64,000 nt of DNA from Chitinophagaceae bacterium (GCA_947447265.1 CANFKC010000013.1:50313-114312); one strand, 5' to 3'. Shown: positions 25,875-36,477, counted from the stretch's first letter. Notes: generated by a model from the sequence alone, not told the origin. Numbers and translations: made by a program.

Positions 25875-26726
25875 TTAGATATATCGCCTTAATTTACCTT
25901 GTGATACCATTTGGGTGAATTTAGCCGGGAAATACTTTTTTAGTATCAGCTTTACTACAAATCCCAAAAAACTCTGATTTAGCTTGAGCATGATATCCTG
26001 ATCGATATACTGAGGGCCATAATACGCCTTGTGCTTATTTATCATGTACTCAATATTGGCATCGCCTTTTTTCTTGTCATCCCTGAGTTTGTGAATAACC
26101 GAGTTGTCCAGTATGCGGTATTCAAATAAAACCTCATCAATGTACAGAAATTTAAAACCCATAAAAGAGGCATTTAACCAAAGTTCCCAATCTTCGTAAC
26201 CATGAGTTGGTATTTTTGAATCATAGCCGCCGGTTGCATCCCAAAGCGATTTTCGGTACACAGAACATGCGTCAATATAGTTGATGAGCATTAGCTTCTG
26301 CAGGTTATAATTACCTGGATTCAGTAAGCCCGATTTGTTTCCAAATACCTTTGCATTGGCATAGACTACCGAAATCTCCTTGTTGTTGTCTAAAATTTCA
26401 ATGCCGCGATACATATATTCCGGATGTATCAGGTTGTCGGAATCCACTGGTAATATGTACTCGCCTTTTGAGTGCTTGACTGCAGTGTTTCTTGCTGCTG
26501 CCGGGCCTGCATTCTTCTGATGTATAACCTGATAACCTTCCTCAGAAAGCTTTTTCAATTCCTGATTAGTAAATTCATCCGTGGAACCATCATTTACAAT
26601 AATGATTTCATAAAGGTCTTTATCTTTTACTTTTTCAATACTGGCCAATGTCTCACGTATGTACTTCCCATGGTTATAGCAAGGAATAATTACAGAAACT
26701 CTGGGTGTTTTACTATTCTGATGCAT
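25875..26726 (-). CDS. Family 2 glycosyltransferase
   Basis: The 283-aa GT-A enzyme begins RVSVIIPCYNHGKYIRETLA and carries EIIIVNDGSTDEF and the metal-binding DSD in LPVDSDNLIHP, followed by GGYDSKIPTHGYEDWELWLN, where the E/D pair is the usual catalytic base region. It transfers a sugar from a nucleotide donor to a cytoplasmic-face acceptor; donor and acceptor are unknown. It is the first gene of a GT2-methyltransferase-flippase set placed between secreted-protein genes, which makes glycosylation of surface proteins or polysaccharide likely. Confidence 0.9.
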   Translation of the reverse strand: MHQNSKTPRVSVIIPCYNHGKYIRETLASIEKVKDKDLYEIIIVNDGSTDEFTNQELKKLSEEGYQVIHQKNAGPAAARNTAVKHSKGEYILPVDSDNLIHPEYMYRGIEILDNNKEISVVYANAKVFGNKSGLLNPGNYNLQKLMLINYIDACSVYRKSLWDATGGYDSKIPTHGYEDWELWLNASFMGFKFLYIDEVLFEYRILDNSVIHKLRDDKKKGDANIEYMINKHKAYYGPQYIDQDIMLKLNQSFLGFVVKLILKKYFPAKFTQMVSQGKLRRYI

Positions 26727-26914
26727 TTTTACAATAAAGTGAGTAGTGTAGGTTGCAAAGATGCATAAAATTCATCAAAAGAGGGTATTGATTGGTCTTC
26801 CTACATATACTGAGGTCTGATCAGCCTATTCTTCGGCGTGGCTTATCGATTGCACCCCGCGGCTAACACACGTAAGTAACATCGTCGCGAAGAAAACTAA
26901 CCAAGTGTTCACAA

Positions 26915-28738
26915 TCACTCGCATACCCATTTTACTGCCACTGAGGTATTATTGTTATTCAACTTGATAATGTACACACCATGAGCCAAAGCGAAATTGC
27001 TGATCTCCTTTGTTACGGTACCTGCGTTCCAGTTATCGTGAAACACGCATCTGCCTGTAAGATCAAATATGGAGACATTTAAAACTGCTTCCAATGAATG
27101 AGATGCATTGATAGTGATACTGCTGTTAATGCTATTGATCCAGAAGTGATTGGTTGCGCCATTCAGGTCTATGACTTCTACCGGGTTTATGATATTAGAT
27201 GTCCCCCTGCAGCCATTAGAATCGACCACGACCCAATAGCCGGCACTCGATGTTCCTGAGTATGTGTAGCTGGAGTTTGTAGCCCCGGCTATAGATGTTC
27301 CGTTAAACCATTGGTAGCTGGTATAGCCGCCACTGCCTACCGTGAGCGTAGAACCCGACCTGGTAATATGGGGATGTGGTGTGGCAGAGACCATAATATT
27401 TGATGAAGCAGAATCAGAGCTGCCATAGCCGTAAACTTTTAGCTTTACGACATATGCTCCGGAATTTGGAAAGCAAATGCTGGTAGTGTTACTTGTCGGG
27501 CTGCTAATGGCAGCTCCTGCGGGTACCGTTGTCCACCGAAGGCTGTCGATACTACCAACACTCGTATTTGTAAACGTAAGACAGCTGTCCTGGCAAATAA
27601 AAGATGAAGAAGAAATGAATGATCCTATCGGAACCATTGGTGGGCAACCGGTGGGTTGTCCCAGGCCAATCACCGTCCTTATTCTGTTGTTATAAAAATC
27701 AGGAACGTAAAGGTTACCAGCCGGGTCAAAAGTAAGGTTATTAGGTCCGTCAATTTTTGCGGCCGTAGCAAGGCCACCATCTCCGGAAAATCCTGCTGTG
27801 CCTGTGCCACCGACGTTTGAAATTGTTCCGGCAACATTTATTTTCCTGATAACCTGGTCGGTCCAGTCAGTAAAATATACATTACAGGCGTGGTCGCAGG
27901 CAACACCGCTTGGAAAGTTAAGAGTGGCTGCTGTCGCTGGTCCGCCGTCTCCACTGGTAGATGCCGTTCCGTTGCCGGCATAAGTAGAAATGATGCCAGA
28001 AGGTCTTACTTTTCTTATCCTGTGGTTGCTGGCATCTGCAATATACATATTACCATTTGCATCAAAGGTTACACCAAGAGGGTTTGACAAACTCGCAGCT
28101 GTGGCCTGACCGCCATCACCACTGAATGTGGCGCTGCCATTGCCCGCTACTGTAGTAATAATACCTGAAGTACTTATTTTTCTGATTCTATGATTACCTG
28201 CATCTGCAAAATAAAGGTTGCCACCTGCATCAATTCCAAATCTGCTTGGGAAGCTTATGTCGGCCGCAGTTGCAGGCCCGCCATCGCCGCTAAATCCGGA
28301 AGAACCGGTTCCAGCATAGGTTGTGACAATGCCGAACGTATCAATTTTTCGTATTCTGTGGTTACCATTGTCAATAACATACATATTGCCGGAGAAATCA
28401 GATATGATATCGATCAGGTAATTAAAACTGGCGGCGGTAGCAGGTCCACCATCTCCGCCGTAACCAGCCGATCCGTTGCCAGCAAAAGCACTTACTACAT
28501 GCGAGGGATTTATTTTTCGAATCTTATTTCCCGTATATTCAGTAACAAATACATTACCATGTGAGTCGTAAAAAGCGCCTCCCGGATTAAAGAAACTTGC
28601 AGCGGTAGCAGGTCCACCATCGCCGGAAGAAGCGGCAGTACCATTGCCCGCAAAGGTGTTAATGATCTGGGCGTGTGATTCACTTGCGAAGAAAAACGCT
28701 GCAACTGCGTAACAAAGAATAAATGGTATCTTTTTCAT
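26915..28738 (-). CDS. Secreted six-repeat NHL propeller with PKD/Ig-like domains and T9SS domain
   Basis: ATG 28738 begins the signal peptide MKKIPFILCYAVAAFFFASE; the 34 residues upstream in frame come from a spurious TTG extension. The 607-aa protein has six NHL repeats with GDGG loops (about 25-360). A PKD-like domain (about 375-460, SFICQDSCLTFTNTSVGS) and an Ig-like stretch follow, with the conserved YQWFNGTSIAGATNSSYTYS pattern. A type A-like sorting domain closes it, ending VYIIKLNNNNTSVAVKWVCE. It is a third member of the NHL family in this region, with a different C-terminal half from the other two. Confidence 0.88.
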   Translation of the reverse strand: MKKIPFILCYAVAAFFFASESHAQIINTFAGNGTAASSGDGGPATAASFFNPGGAFYDSHGNVFVTEYTGNKIRKINPSHVVSAFAGNGSAGYGGDGGPATAASFNYLIDIISDFSGNMYVIDNGNHRIRKIDTFGIVTTYAGTGSSGFSGDGGPATAADISFPSRFGIDAGGNLYFADAGNHRIRKISTSGIITTVAGNGSATFSGDGGQATAASLSNPLGVTFDANGNMYIADASNHRIRKVRPSGIISTYAGNGTASTSGDGGPATAATLNFPSGVACDHACNVYFTDWTDQVIRKINVAGTISNVGGTGTAGFSGDGGLATAAKIDGPNNLTFDPAGNLYVPDFYNNRIRTVIGLGQPTGCPPMVPIGSFISSSSFICQDSCLTFTNTSVGSIDSLRWTTVPAGAAISSPTSNTTSICFPNSGAYVVKLKVYGYGSSDSASSNIMVSATPHPHITRSGSTLTVGSGGYTSYQWFNGTSIAGATNSSYTYSGTSSAGYWVVVDSNGCRGTSNIINPVEVIDLNGATNHFWINSINSSITINASHSLEAVLNVSIFDLTGRCVFHDNWNAGTVTKEISNFALAHGVYIIKLNNNNTSVAVKWVCE

Positions 28739-28862
28739 AAAAGCTATTAAGGAATGGGTTAAATTATGTATAATATCAGCAAATGAAATTAAACAATAAT
28801 GCCGGAAATAAAAAATTAAGGCTTCTGTTTGTGTCAACATTTTGATATCCCGAAATTGAACC

Positions 28863-31800
28863 TTACCGTATCAATTCAAAGTCTCCCTTCATGCTTTCCT
28901 TCCTGCCATCAACAGTATAGTACATCTGGTAGAAGTAGGTGCCGTTTGATTGTGGGATACCTTTGTAGTTTCCATCCCACCCTTCGGTAATGTTCTCGGT
29001 TGTGAAGACCATTTCTCCCCAGCGGTTAAAAATCCGGATAACATATTCCGTGAATTCATTCAAAGAACCCCGAACCCTTATCACATCATTCTTGCCATCG
29101 CCATTAGGGGTAAAAGCATTAGGGAACCAGATATCGCAGAATTTGTAGCGCACATTAATAGTATCGCTCGCTACACCACAATCATTGGTTACGGTAGCCC
29201 AGTAAGTGCCGGGTTCGCTGATGTTAAGGCTCTTTCCGAGGCTGCCATCAGACCATAAGTAAGTGGCCTGGTCGGCAGTAACCAGCAGGTGCAATACATA
29301 GCCGTTGCAAATAAGTGTATCCTGCCCAAGGCGAACGGTTGGTGCTTTTATCTGGTTTACCAATACCTGGTCAGAATCTACACAGCCATTTATGTTCACG
29401 GTGAGGGTATAAACCCCCGGTTCAGTAACAGTGATAGTTGGGCTGGTATTACCTGTACTCCAGAAGTACTGCGCACTGGCAGGTTGTGATGATGATAATA
29501 CAAGGGAAGAGCCGACACAGAGGTAGGCATCATTACCCAGATCAACAACCGGAAGGGGATTGAGCGTAACATTTACCGTATCGCTCATGGAGCAGCCATT
29601 CAGGGTTACTTTAAGTAAATAAGAACCGCTCGTGGTAACGAGTATCAAACTCGCAGGCGAGCCTGTGTTCCATAAATAAGTTACGAAGCTATTGGTGTCG
29701 GTCGATTTTAAAACAACCGGTGCGCCGGCGCATTGCACAATATCCGGCCCCAGGTGCACTTGCGGGTTTGGCTTAACCGTAATGTTTATACTGTCGTAGG
29801 CAGTGCAACCGCCATTATTTACCGTTAAAGTATACGCGCCGCTTGTACTCGCAGTAATAGCACTACCCGTTGCACCAGTGCTCCAGGTATAGGTGCTGCC
29901 CGCAGGTATAAAGGCGCTGAGCACAACAGCATGCCCCTGGCAAAAAGAGGTATCGTTACCAAAGTTGATAACGGGTTGTTGCTTCAAGGTTACCCTTACC
30001 GTATCGGTTACCGAACAAAGTCCGGTAGTAACCTTTAGCCAGTATGTATTGGTGGTGGTCACATTAATAAAAGAATCGGTAGTGCCATTACTCCATAAGT
30101 AGGCGGCACTTGATGGATAGCTGAAAGACGATTGCAGCCTGTAAACATTGGCGCATAAAAAAGTATCGCGACCCAGGTTTACGACCGGTGGCGAGCTTAT
30201 AGTAAATACAGTAGTATCAGTAGCGGTGCAGTGGTAGTTGGTATCGGTAATTATTACCTGTGCTGTATATACGCCCGGTGCAGTATAAGTATGTACAACC
30301 GGGTTAACTGTCGATGAATCGCCGTCGCCAAAACTCCAGTGGTAAGTCGTATCGCCATTGCTGGCCGTTAGCCTTAAAGTGTTACAACCTATAAGTACAT
30401 CGCTCAGGTGCGTAGTAAGGAAGTGTACTATAACTGTCGCTGAACCCAATACTGATGCGGGTGGTAGTGTGCACAAATTGGCGCCACCTGGTAGTGCTGC
30501 TGTAATGGTATAGGTAGTAGTATCAGTTGGCCGGGGAGTAATTAAAAATGGTATACCCGAAAAAACGCCTGTATATGCAGTTGTAGTAGTGCCGTTAAAT
30601 ATTGACAGGCTGTAAGGTCCGGGTATGCCGCTGGTAATGTGCAAGGTAAGGTAAGCCTGGTCTCCAAGGCAAATAGTATCGCCTGTAAGGTAGCCAGCGA
30701 AAGTGGTATCGTTTCTCCATTGGTATTTCACCAGGTAGGCGTCAGTATTGCCGTTGCTGGTTAACGGCAATGTAACAGCCGAAGGATTAAAATCGACAGC
30801 AGTGCCACCGAATTGCCCTGTATTGAACAGGTAGCCAGAGTCCGATTGCGCAAGTCCATAGCCAATATCGTCGCTGCCCGCCGCGCCGGCACGGAAGCCG
30901 CAAACATAGTTGCCATTCAAATCGTACTTGGTAAGAAAAACATCTTCACCGCCGGCGCTCGTAAAATTGGCTACCGAGGCAGAAGGGTCAAAATCAACCG
31001 TATTTTGAAAAGCGCCCGTGCAGTACAAAAATCCCTTAGCTATTTCATTCCTGTAGCCATGGTCATTACCGGTATTGCCTGTTATTTTGCCCCAGGCATA
31101 ATTACCGCTATTGTCATACCGCGCCAGAAACATATCGTAATTGCCGCCGCCACCAGAAGCCGTTACGGTAGAGGTGCCGGCAGAAGCGGGATTAAAAACA
31201 AGGGCTGAAGAATTGCTGAAGCCGGTAACATAAATATTGCCTGCGGTATCGAGGCTGAGGCTGGTAACCTCATCATCGGTGCCATTGCCGTTTATGGCCT
31301 TTGCAAATGCATAGTTGCCCGCAGTGTCGTATTTGGCTATAAATGCATCATTATTGGCTGCCGTAGTTAAACTGGCGCCGGAACCCCACGGGTTGAAGTT
31401 GGCAGTCCCTGAAAAATAACCCCCTACATAAATGTTACCACCGACAACCTGCAAGTTTTTAGGATAGCAATCGGTATTATAAGCGCCAAAATTATGCGCC
31501 CAGGTATAACTGCCTGATGAACTGTATTTTGCAATGTAAGCCTGACCCGTAAAGCCGCTGAGGCTGGTGCTGCCAGACGTGGGCATTACCCCCGCAAAAA
31601 AGCCGCTTACATACACGTTGCCCGCTCCGTCAGTTGCTACAGCAAGTGCCGCATCGTTTACAGTAGAACCACCAAGATCCTGACCCCATAAAAAGGCCCC
31701 AGAAGGCGAATATTTTACTATAAATCCGTCGCCATTATAAGGTAACCCGCTTCCGCCGGCATAGCCGATATAGGCACCACTGCCACCCGGGTCAAAATCA

Positions 31801-32171
31801 ATACCTGCTGATTGCACATAGCCACAGATAATAAGATTGCTGGCAGCGTCAACTGCCATATTTAATGCAGCGTCATAGCCCGTGCCCCCTGCGCTGAACC
31901 CCCACACGAAATTCCCGGTTGGGTTAAAGCAGGCTACGAAAATATCATCCTGGCCGTTGCTGGTAACATTGTGTATTGCGGCACCGGGGTCAAGGTCCAT
32001 AGTGCCGGTAAATTTTCCGGCAATATAAACGTTGCCATTGGGTGCTACTTTGCAAACGTGGCTTACATCGGCAGTAGTGCTACCTGCACCAAAGCCCCAT
32101 GACGCGGTTTGCGCATAAATAGTGGACGTAGAAAATGCAATAAAAAAGAACAAAAATAAATTTCGAAGCAT
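28863..32171 (-). CDS. Giant secreted protein with SBBP repeats, PKD and Ig-like domains and T9SS type B C-terminus
   Basis: ATG 32171 begins the signal peptide MLRNLFLFFFIAFSTSTIYA. The 1102-aa protein starts with an SBBP-type propeller (about 20-500; units like GNVYIAGKFTGTMDLDPGA). A PKD domain at about 610-690 (YHWSFGDGDSSTVNPVVHTY) is followed by five Ig-like units of about 80 residues that begin with LGxDTxxCxG. The last ~90 residues (WFPNAFTPNGDGKNDVIRV, then FNRWGEMVF and WDGNYKG) are the gliding-motility-associated C-terminal domain used as a type B T9SS signal. It is likely an adhesin-like surface protein. Confidence 0.9.
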   Translation of the reverse strand: MLRNLFLFFFIAFSTSTIYAQTASWGFGAGSTTADVSHVCKVAPNGNVYIAGKFTGTMDLDPGAAIHNVTSNGQDDIFVACFNPTGNFVWGFSAGGTGYDAALNMAVDAASNLIICGYVQSAGIDFDPGGSGAYIGYAGGSGLPYNGDGFIVKYSPSGAFLWGQDLGGSTVNDAALAVATDGAGNVYVSGFFAGVMPTSGSTSLSGFTGQAYIAKYSSSGSYTWAHNFGAYNTDCYPKNLQVVGGNIYVGGYFSGTANFNPWGSGASLTTAANNDAFIAKYDTAGNYAFAKAINGNGTDDEVTSLSLDTAGNIYVTGFSNSSALVFNPASAGTSTVTASGGGGNYDMFLARYDNSGNYAWGKITGNTGNDHGYRNEIAKGFLYCTGAFQNTVDFDPSASVANFTSAGGEDVFLTKYDLNGNYVCGFRAGAAGSDDIGYGLAQSDSGYLFNTGQFGGTAVDFNPSAVTLPLTSNGNTDAYLVKYQWRNDTTFAGYLTGDTICLGDQAYLTLHITSGIPGPYSLSIFNGTTTTAYTGVFSGIPFLITPRPTDTTTYTITAALPGGANLCTLPPASVLGSATVIVHFLTTHLSDVLIGCNTLRLTASNGDTTYHWSFGDGDSSTVNPVVHTYTAPGVYTAQVIITDTNYHCTATDTTVFTISSPPVVNLGRDTFLCANVYRLQSSFSYPSSAAYLWSNGTTDSFINVTTTNTYWLKVTTGLCSVTDTVRVTLKQQPVINFGNDTSFCQGHAVVLSAFIPAGSTYTWSTGATGSAITASTSGAYTLTVNNGGCTAYDSINITVKPNPQVHLGPDIVQCAGAPVVLKSTDTNSFVTYLWNTGSPASLILVTTSGSYLLKVTLNGCSMSDTVNVTLNPLPVVDLGNDAYLCVGSSLVLSSSQPASAQYFWSTGNTSPTITVTEPGVYTLTVNINGCVDSDQVLVNQIKAPTVRLGQDTLICNGYVLHLLVTADQATYLWSDGSLGKSLNISEPGTYWATVTNDCGVASDTINVRYKFCDIWFPNAFTPNGDGKNDVIRVRGSLNEFTEYVIRIFNRWGEMVFTTENITEGWDGNYKGIPQSNGTYFYQMYYTVDGRKESMKGDFELIR

Positions 32172-32201
32172 CTTCAGGAGGGTTCTTGCTATATAAAAAA
32201 G

Positions 32202-32209
32202 CAAAAATA
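32202..32209 (-). promoter_or_regulatory. TAnnTTTG -7 box of the giant protein gene ending at 28863
   Basis: On the minus strand TATTTTTG lies 30 bases before the ATG at 32171. No clear -33 element was found. Confidence 0.45.
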
Positions 32210-32293
32210 GTGATTAATATATCATATAACCGCCATAAACCTTAGTTATAAGGCCTTACAGGAAGCATCAATGCTAATTTAACATTTCGTCGT

Positions 32294-35200
32294 TTACCTC
32301 AACAAAGTAACGTTGCCATGTTTGCTTACGAGCAGACCATTGCTGGTAACCGCTTGCAAATCATAAACATATACGCCGAACGGTTGTTGCTCGCCCTTGT
32401 AGATGCCATCCCAACCCTGGTTAATATCCTTCGTTTCAAAAACGAGGTTACCCCACCTGTTAAATACACGGAAGTAGTTCAACGTTGCGATACCCCGCTT
32501 GATAGCGTAGAAACTGTTATTGCTGCCATTGCCCGGAGCAAAAGCATTAGGCACGTCGATAAGGGTTTCAGTAGCAAGAACAATATCTATAGAATCAACG
32601 GCCACACAACCGTCTGATGTTGTACCTCTTACAAAATACCTTGTATTAATTGCAGGGGTGGCGACAGGGTCAGCTACAGTAGCGGAGTTTAAACCAGCTG
32701 GCGGGAACCACAAGAAGTTAACGCAATTGGTAAGTGGCTGAATATGGTAGCTTTCACCAGGATAAATAACAGCGGAATCATCAATAGAAATGAGCGCAGC
32801 AGGGAATACCGTTACATGAAAATTCATGGTGTCCTTGCAACCGGCAGCACTGGTAGCAATTACAGAATAGCTTTGGGACCCAACAGCATGTAACCATGGC
32901 GCACCGGAAGTAGCATCGCTGATACACAATTCGGGTATCCATTGGTATGCTGCGCCACCACCGAGCAATATCTGCACCGAATCATGCGGACATAAACTTA
33001 CATCTGGTGTAATGGTCGCGAAATTGCCCGGCTGCACAATTATTATTGCCGAATCAACGCCCTGGCAGCCAATAGGCGTTGTTACTGTAACAATATATTT
33101 CTGGGTATTGCCCGCTGTGAAAACGGCATCGGCACGGTTGCTGTAATCGAGATAAGCACCCGGCACCCAGGTATAGCTGTAATGGGTATACCAGTTCGGC
33201 AACACTGAGGCGTGCAGGTGCAAAGTATCAAACTCGCAGATAAACTGGTTACCACCCAGGTAAACGGCAGGGTTAGGTTGCACATCAATTAAAAAAGAAT
33301 CGGTTAAAGTAGGGCAGCCTGTAAGGTAGATCTTCACATAATACATGGCCGACGTATCAGGCGTAATAAGCGGACTGGCAACGTTAGAAACTGCTATACC
33401 TGCAGTAGGCAACCATTGGAAAGTAGCCGATGGATTAGCCGTAAGAATAGCCTGAACAAATTTGCCTTTGCATATTGCGGTATCGCCATTGTATAAGTGG
33501 AAAGTATCGGTAGCGATAGTAACATGAATGGTATCTGAGGCTTTGCAACCATTCAGAGATACTGTGAGCCAGTAATAACCGGTAGTGGTTGCTGTTAACG
33601 TAGTTGCTGTAGTGCCATCATTCCACAAATAGCTTAACGTACCCGCTGAAACCGAAGGCACAATAGTAAATGGTGCACCTAAGCAACTGAAAGTATCAGG
33701 GCCAAGATCAACCGTAGGAAGCGGATTAATTGTGAATACAACAGAATCAGCCGAAGTGCAGCCGCCATTGGTAACAGTAAGCACATAGGTGCCTGCTGAA
33801 GTAAGCACTATTGAGTCGGTTGTTACACCCGTGTTCCAGATGTAGGTATCGCCCGCGGCACTCGGTCTGCCAATGGTAACTGAACCGCCTGAGCAAGAGC
33901 CCGGGTCAGCACCGAGATTAACAACTGGTGACGGGTTTACGGTAATGTGTACCGTATCAGTGCTGGTGCAGCCTGTTTGGGTTACTGCAAGCCAGTAAGT
34001 ACCCGTAGTTGTTGGCGTTATTGCCGGCGTAGTTGCCCCGGTATTCCATAAATAACTTACACCGCCACCATAAAAAACAGAAGACCTCAATACATAAGGA
34101 GTACCTGAGCAAAAACTGGTATCAGGCCCTATATTAACCGCCGGAGGCGCAGTTACAGCAACAGTAATGGTATCGCCTGCTGTGCAACCGGTCGCATTAG
34201 TTATGCGCACAATTACATTGTGCGTACCGGTGGTAGAATAGCTATGGGTGTAAGGGTTGGTGCTTGCAGTTGTACCGTCATCGAACGTCCAGGAGTAAGC
34301 AGTATAACCGGTGCCGGCGTTAAATGAAAAAGTATTACAGTTAATAGTGGTGGGAGTTATGACAGCGCTTATTGGAGAAACGATAACAGTAGTTGTAGTA
34401 ATGCCGCTGGCCGAAGTGCCGGTGCAGGCGCTCATGCCTGCAAATGATATTGCAGTTACCGTATAAGTTGTTGTTACCGTAGGTGCCGGGCTAATTAAGA
34501 AAGGCACACCATTATTAATGCCCGTATACGTGTAAGAACCCGCTGATGATGTTACCGTTACAGTGAACGGTCCCGTACCTCCGGCAGTAATATTAAGTGT
34601 GAGGTAAGCAGGCTGCCCCTGACAAATGGTATCTCCGGTTAAAGTGCCTGTGAGCGCGGCGCTTGCAGCATAATTATATTTCACAAGGTAGCCATCTGTA
34701 CCCCCGCTGCTGGTTAACGGGAAGGAAGACGTATTTGGGTCAAAATCAGTTCCTGAACCTGAAAACGCCCCTGCTGCTAACATATTTCCGGAAACATCGT
34801 GCGAAAGACTCCACGCATTATCATCAGCAGTAGAACCGACGTTGAAACCACAAACATAATTGCCGGAAAGGTCGAATTTCGTAATATAAATGTCGTATGC
34901 GCCATTACTGGTAAGATTAGAGACAGAACCAGAAGGATCAAAGTCAACAGTGTTGTGGAAACTACCCGTAAAGAAAACATTGCTGCCGTTTACATCAACG
35001 CCTATGCCCATATCATCTCCCCCCGCACCAATTACTTTACCCCATTGGTATGCGCCCGCCGAATTATATTTTGAAATGAAGAGGTCAAAATTACCACCAC
35101 CACCCGGGCAGGTCACAGTGCTGGTACCAGCTGCGGTTGGGTCGAAAGTAAGGCTTGGGCTTTGGGTAGTTCCGATAATATACATATTGTCTGATGCATC

Positions 35201-36136
35201 AAGCGCCAGGTTATTCGCCCAATCTGAAGTACCAGTACCTGAAATTGAATTGGTATAAATAAATGCTCCCGTGGTATCATATATGGCGAAATAGCCGTCA
35301 TACCTGCCAGATGGAGAAAGTGCACCTGCTGCCGAACCAGCAGGGTCGAAGTTAGAAGTGCCTTCTAACAGGCCGCAGGTATAAATTTTTCCGCGGCTGA
35401 CCTGTATGCTAAATGGATAAGAATCATCAGCCGAATAACCGGGCCAGCCGAATACGATACCCCATATATAGCTGCCCCCTGGCGTATATTTTAGTATATA
35501 ACCTTTGCCTGTAGTAACACTATTCCATGATACTGAAGACGTTGGGGCCATCACACCGGTAAAGTATCCACATACATAAACATTATCAAGTTCATCAACA
35601 GCGACGCCAGTAGTAAAATCGAAACGTGTAGGGGCTCCGAGATCGTATGCCCATTGATATGCGCCTGTAGAAGAATATTTAGCTACAAAACCATCGCCCC
35701 CGGCTGCTCCATAGCCACCTACGAAGGATAGTATGGAAGTACCTGAACCAGGGTCAAAATCGATACCTGTGCCCATAAAGGCACCACCAATAATTACATT
35801 GCTGGAAGCGTCGACTGCTAATTCAGTAACATCATCAGGATTAGCTCCGCCAATGCTGAAACCCCACAAAAAGCCACCGGTTGCATTATAGCATGCTACA
35901 TAAATATCGGTGCCGCCTGCACAGTAAATATTGTATACCGCGCTGCTGGGATCAAGATCCATTGTACCGGTAAATTTGCCGGCAACAACTACATTGCCGT
36001 TCGGTGCCACTTTGGTTATCTGCGCCGCATCATCTGACCCACTACCGAGCTTAAACCCCCAGGATGGTGTTTGCGCGTATGCGAAACTGAAAAGGATAGA
36101 TAGACAAAAGGTGGTTAATATTTTTTTAACTAGCAT
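32294..36136 (-). CDS. Giant secreted protein with SBBP, PKD and Ig-like domains and T9SS type B C-terminus, paralogue
   Basis: ATG 36136 begins the signal peptide MLVKKILTTFCLSILFSFAY; an in-frame TTG at 36151 is less likely. The 1280-aa protein matches the plan of its downstream neighbour: SBBP-type propeller (about 20-510), PKD domain (YSWTFDDGTTASTNPYTHSY), three Ig-like units beginning LGxDTxxCxG, then three or four more divergent units. It closes with a gliding-motility-type domain (DVPNAFAPGNGSNNSFYAIK, then FNRWGNLVFET and WDGIYKG). The two genes are clear paralogues that differ mainly in number of Ig-like units. Confidence 0.9.
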   Translation of the reverse strand: MLVKKILTTFCLSILFSFAYAQTPSWGFKLGSGSDDAAQITKVAPNGNVVVAGKFTGTMDLDPSSAVYNIYCAGGTDIYVACYNATGGFLWGFSIGGANPDDVTELAVDASSNVIIGGAFMGTGIDFDPGSGTSILSFVGGYGAAGGDGFVAKYSSTGAYQWAYDLGAPTRFDFTTGVAVDELDNVYVCGYFTGVMAPTSSVSWNSVTTGKGYILKYTPGGSYIWGIVFGWPGYSADDSYPFSIQVSRGKIYTCGLLEGTSNFDPAGSAAGALSPSGRYDGYFAIYDTTGAFIYTNSISGTGTSDWANNLALDASDNMYIIGTTQSPSLTFDPTAAGTSTVTCPGGGGNFDLFISKYNSAGAYQWGKVIGAGGDDMGIGVDVNGSNVFFTGSFHNTVDFDPSGSVSNLTSNGAYDIYITKFDLSGNYVCGFNVGSTADDNAWSLSHDVSGNMLAAGAFSGSGTDFDPNTSSFPLTSSGGTDGYLVKYNYAASAALTGTLTGDTICQGQPAYLTLNITAGGTGPFTVTVTSSAGSYTYTGINNGVPFLISPAPTVTTTYTVTAISFAGMSACTGTSASGITTTTVIVSPISAVITPTTINCNTFSFNAGTGYTAYSWTFDDGTTASTNPYTHSYSTTGTHNVIVRITNATGCTAGDTITVAVTAPPAVNIGPDTSFCSGTPYVLRSSVFYGGGVSYLWNTGATTPAITPTTTGTYWLAVTQTGCTSTDTVHITVNPSPVVNLGADPGSCSGGSVTIGRPSAAGDTYIWNTGVTTDSIVLTSAGTYVLTVTNGGCTSADSVVFTINPLPTVDLGPDTFSCLGAPFTIVPSVSAGTLSYLWNDGTTATTLTATTTGYYWLTVSLNGCKASDTIHVTIATDTFHLYNGDTAICKGKFVQAILTANPSATFQWLPTAGIAVSNVASPLITPDTSAMYYVKIYLTGCPTLTDSFLIDVQPNPAVYLGGNQFICEFDTLHLHASVLPNWYTHYSYTWVPGAYLDYSNRADAVFTAGNTQKYIVTVTTPIGCQGVDSAIIIVQPGNFATITPDVSLCPHDSVQILLGGGAAYQWIPELCISDATSGAPWLHAVGSQSYSVIATSAAGCKDTMNFHVTVFPAALISIDDSAVIYPGESYHIQPLTNCVNFLWFPPAGLNSATVADPVATPAINTRYFVRGTTSDGCVAVDSIDIVLATETLIDVPNAFAPGNGSNNSFYAIKRGIATLNYFRVFNRWGNLVFETKDINQGWDGIYKGEQQPFGVYVYDLQAVTSNGLLVSKHGNVTLLR

Positions 36137-36178
36137 GGGTTTGTTATTCAACTACACTATATGTGTATTATTTGTGGA

Positions 36179-36186
36179 CAAAGGTA
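36179..36186 (-). promoter_or_regulatory. TAnnTTTG -7 box of the giant protein gene ending at 32294
   Basis: On the minus strand TACCTTTG lies 42 bases before the ATG at 36136. No good -33 TTG was found at the usual distance. Confidence 0.5.
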
Positions 36187-36447
36187 GGGCACAGAAGTGA
36201 AACTGCCATAGGCTGGTACGGCCTTAACAAAAACATTATGCATATTACATATTAAATTTTAACTAAAGGTTGAAGTTTTTTATCAGGTAAAAGCCTTCGC
36301 CTATATCGGGTAAGAATTTTCAGTCAATTATTCCGCGGTATCTGATATTCCGCTTCAGCATATTTATATAAAAGTGTGTGTTATTTTCATATCTGTTTTC
36401 GTTCCCGCCCTTCTGCATAAAAAATAATCTCTAAATAAATCCATCGC
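36187..36447. other. Divergent intergenic region between the giant secreted-protein gene and nuoA
   Basis: About 260 bases of A/T-rich sequence (within a 379-base gap) with no coding signal. Both promoters flank it. I see no operator-like palindrome. Confidence 0.4.
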
Positions 36448-36477
36448 TTGCAATTTCACTGCATAAACGTAGCTTTG
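36448..36477 (+). promoter_or_regulatory. Promoter of the nuo operon
   Basis: TTG at 36448-36450 and TAGCTTTG at 36470-36477, separated by 19 bases, match the Bacteroidota -33/-7 consensus with correct spacing. The leader to nuoA would be about 30-35 bases. It is the best promoter in the window. Confidence 0.78.

Noticed and set aside
28739..28840. N-terminal 34-residue extension of the third NHL protein
   Set aside because: It begins at TTG and would hide a perfect signal peptide starting at ATG 28738.
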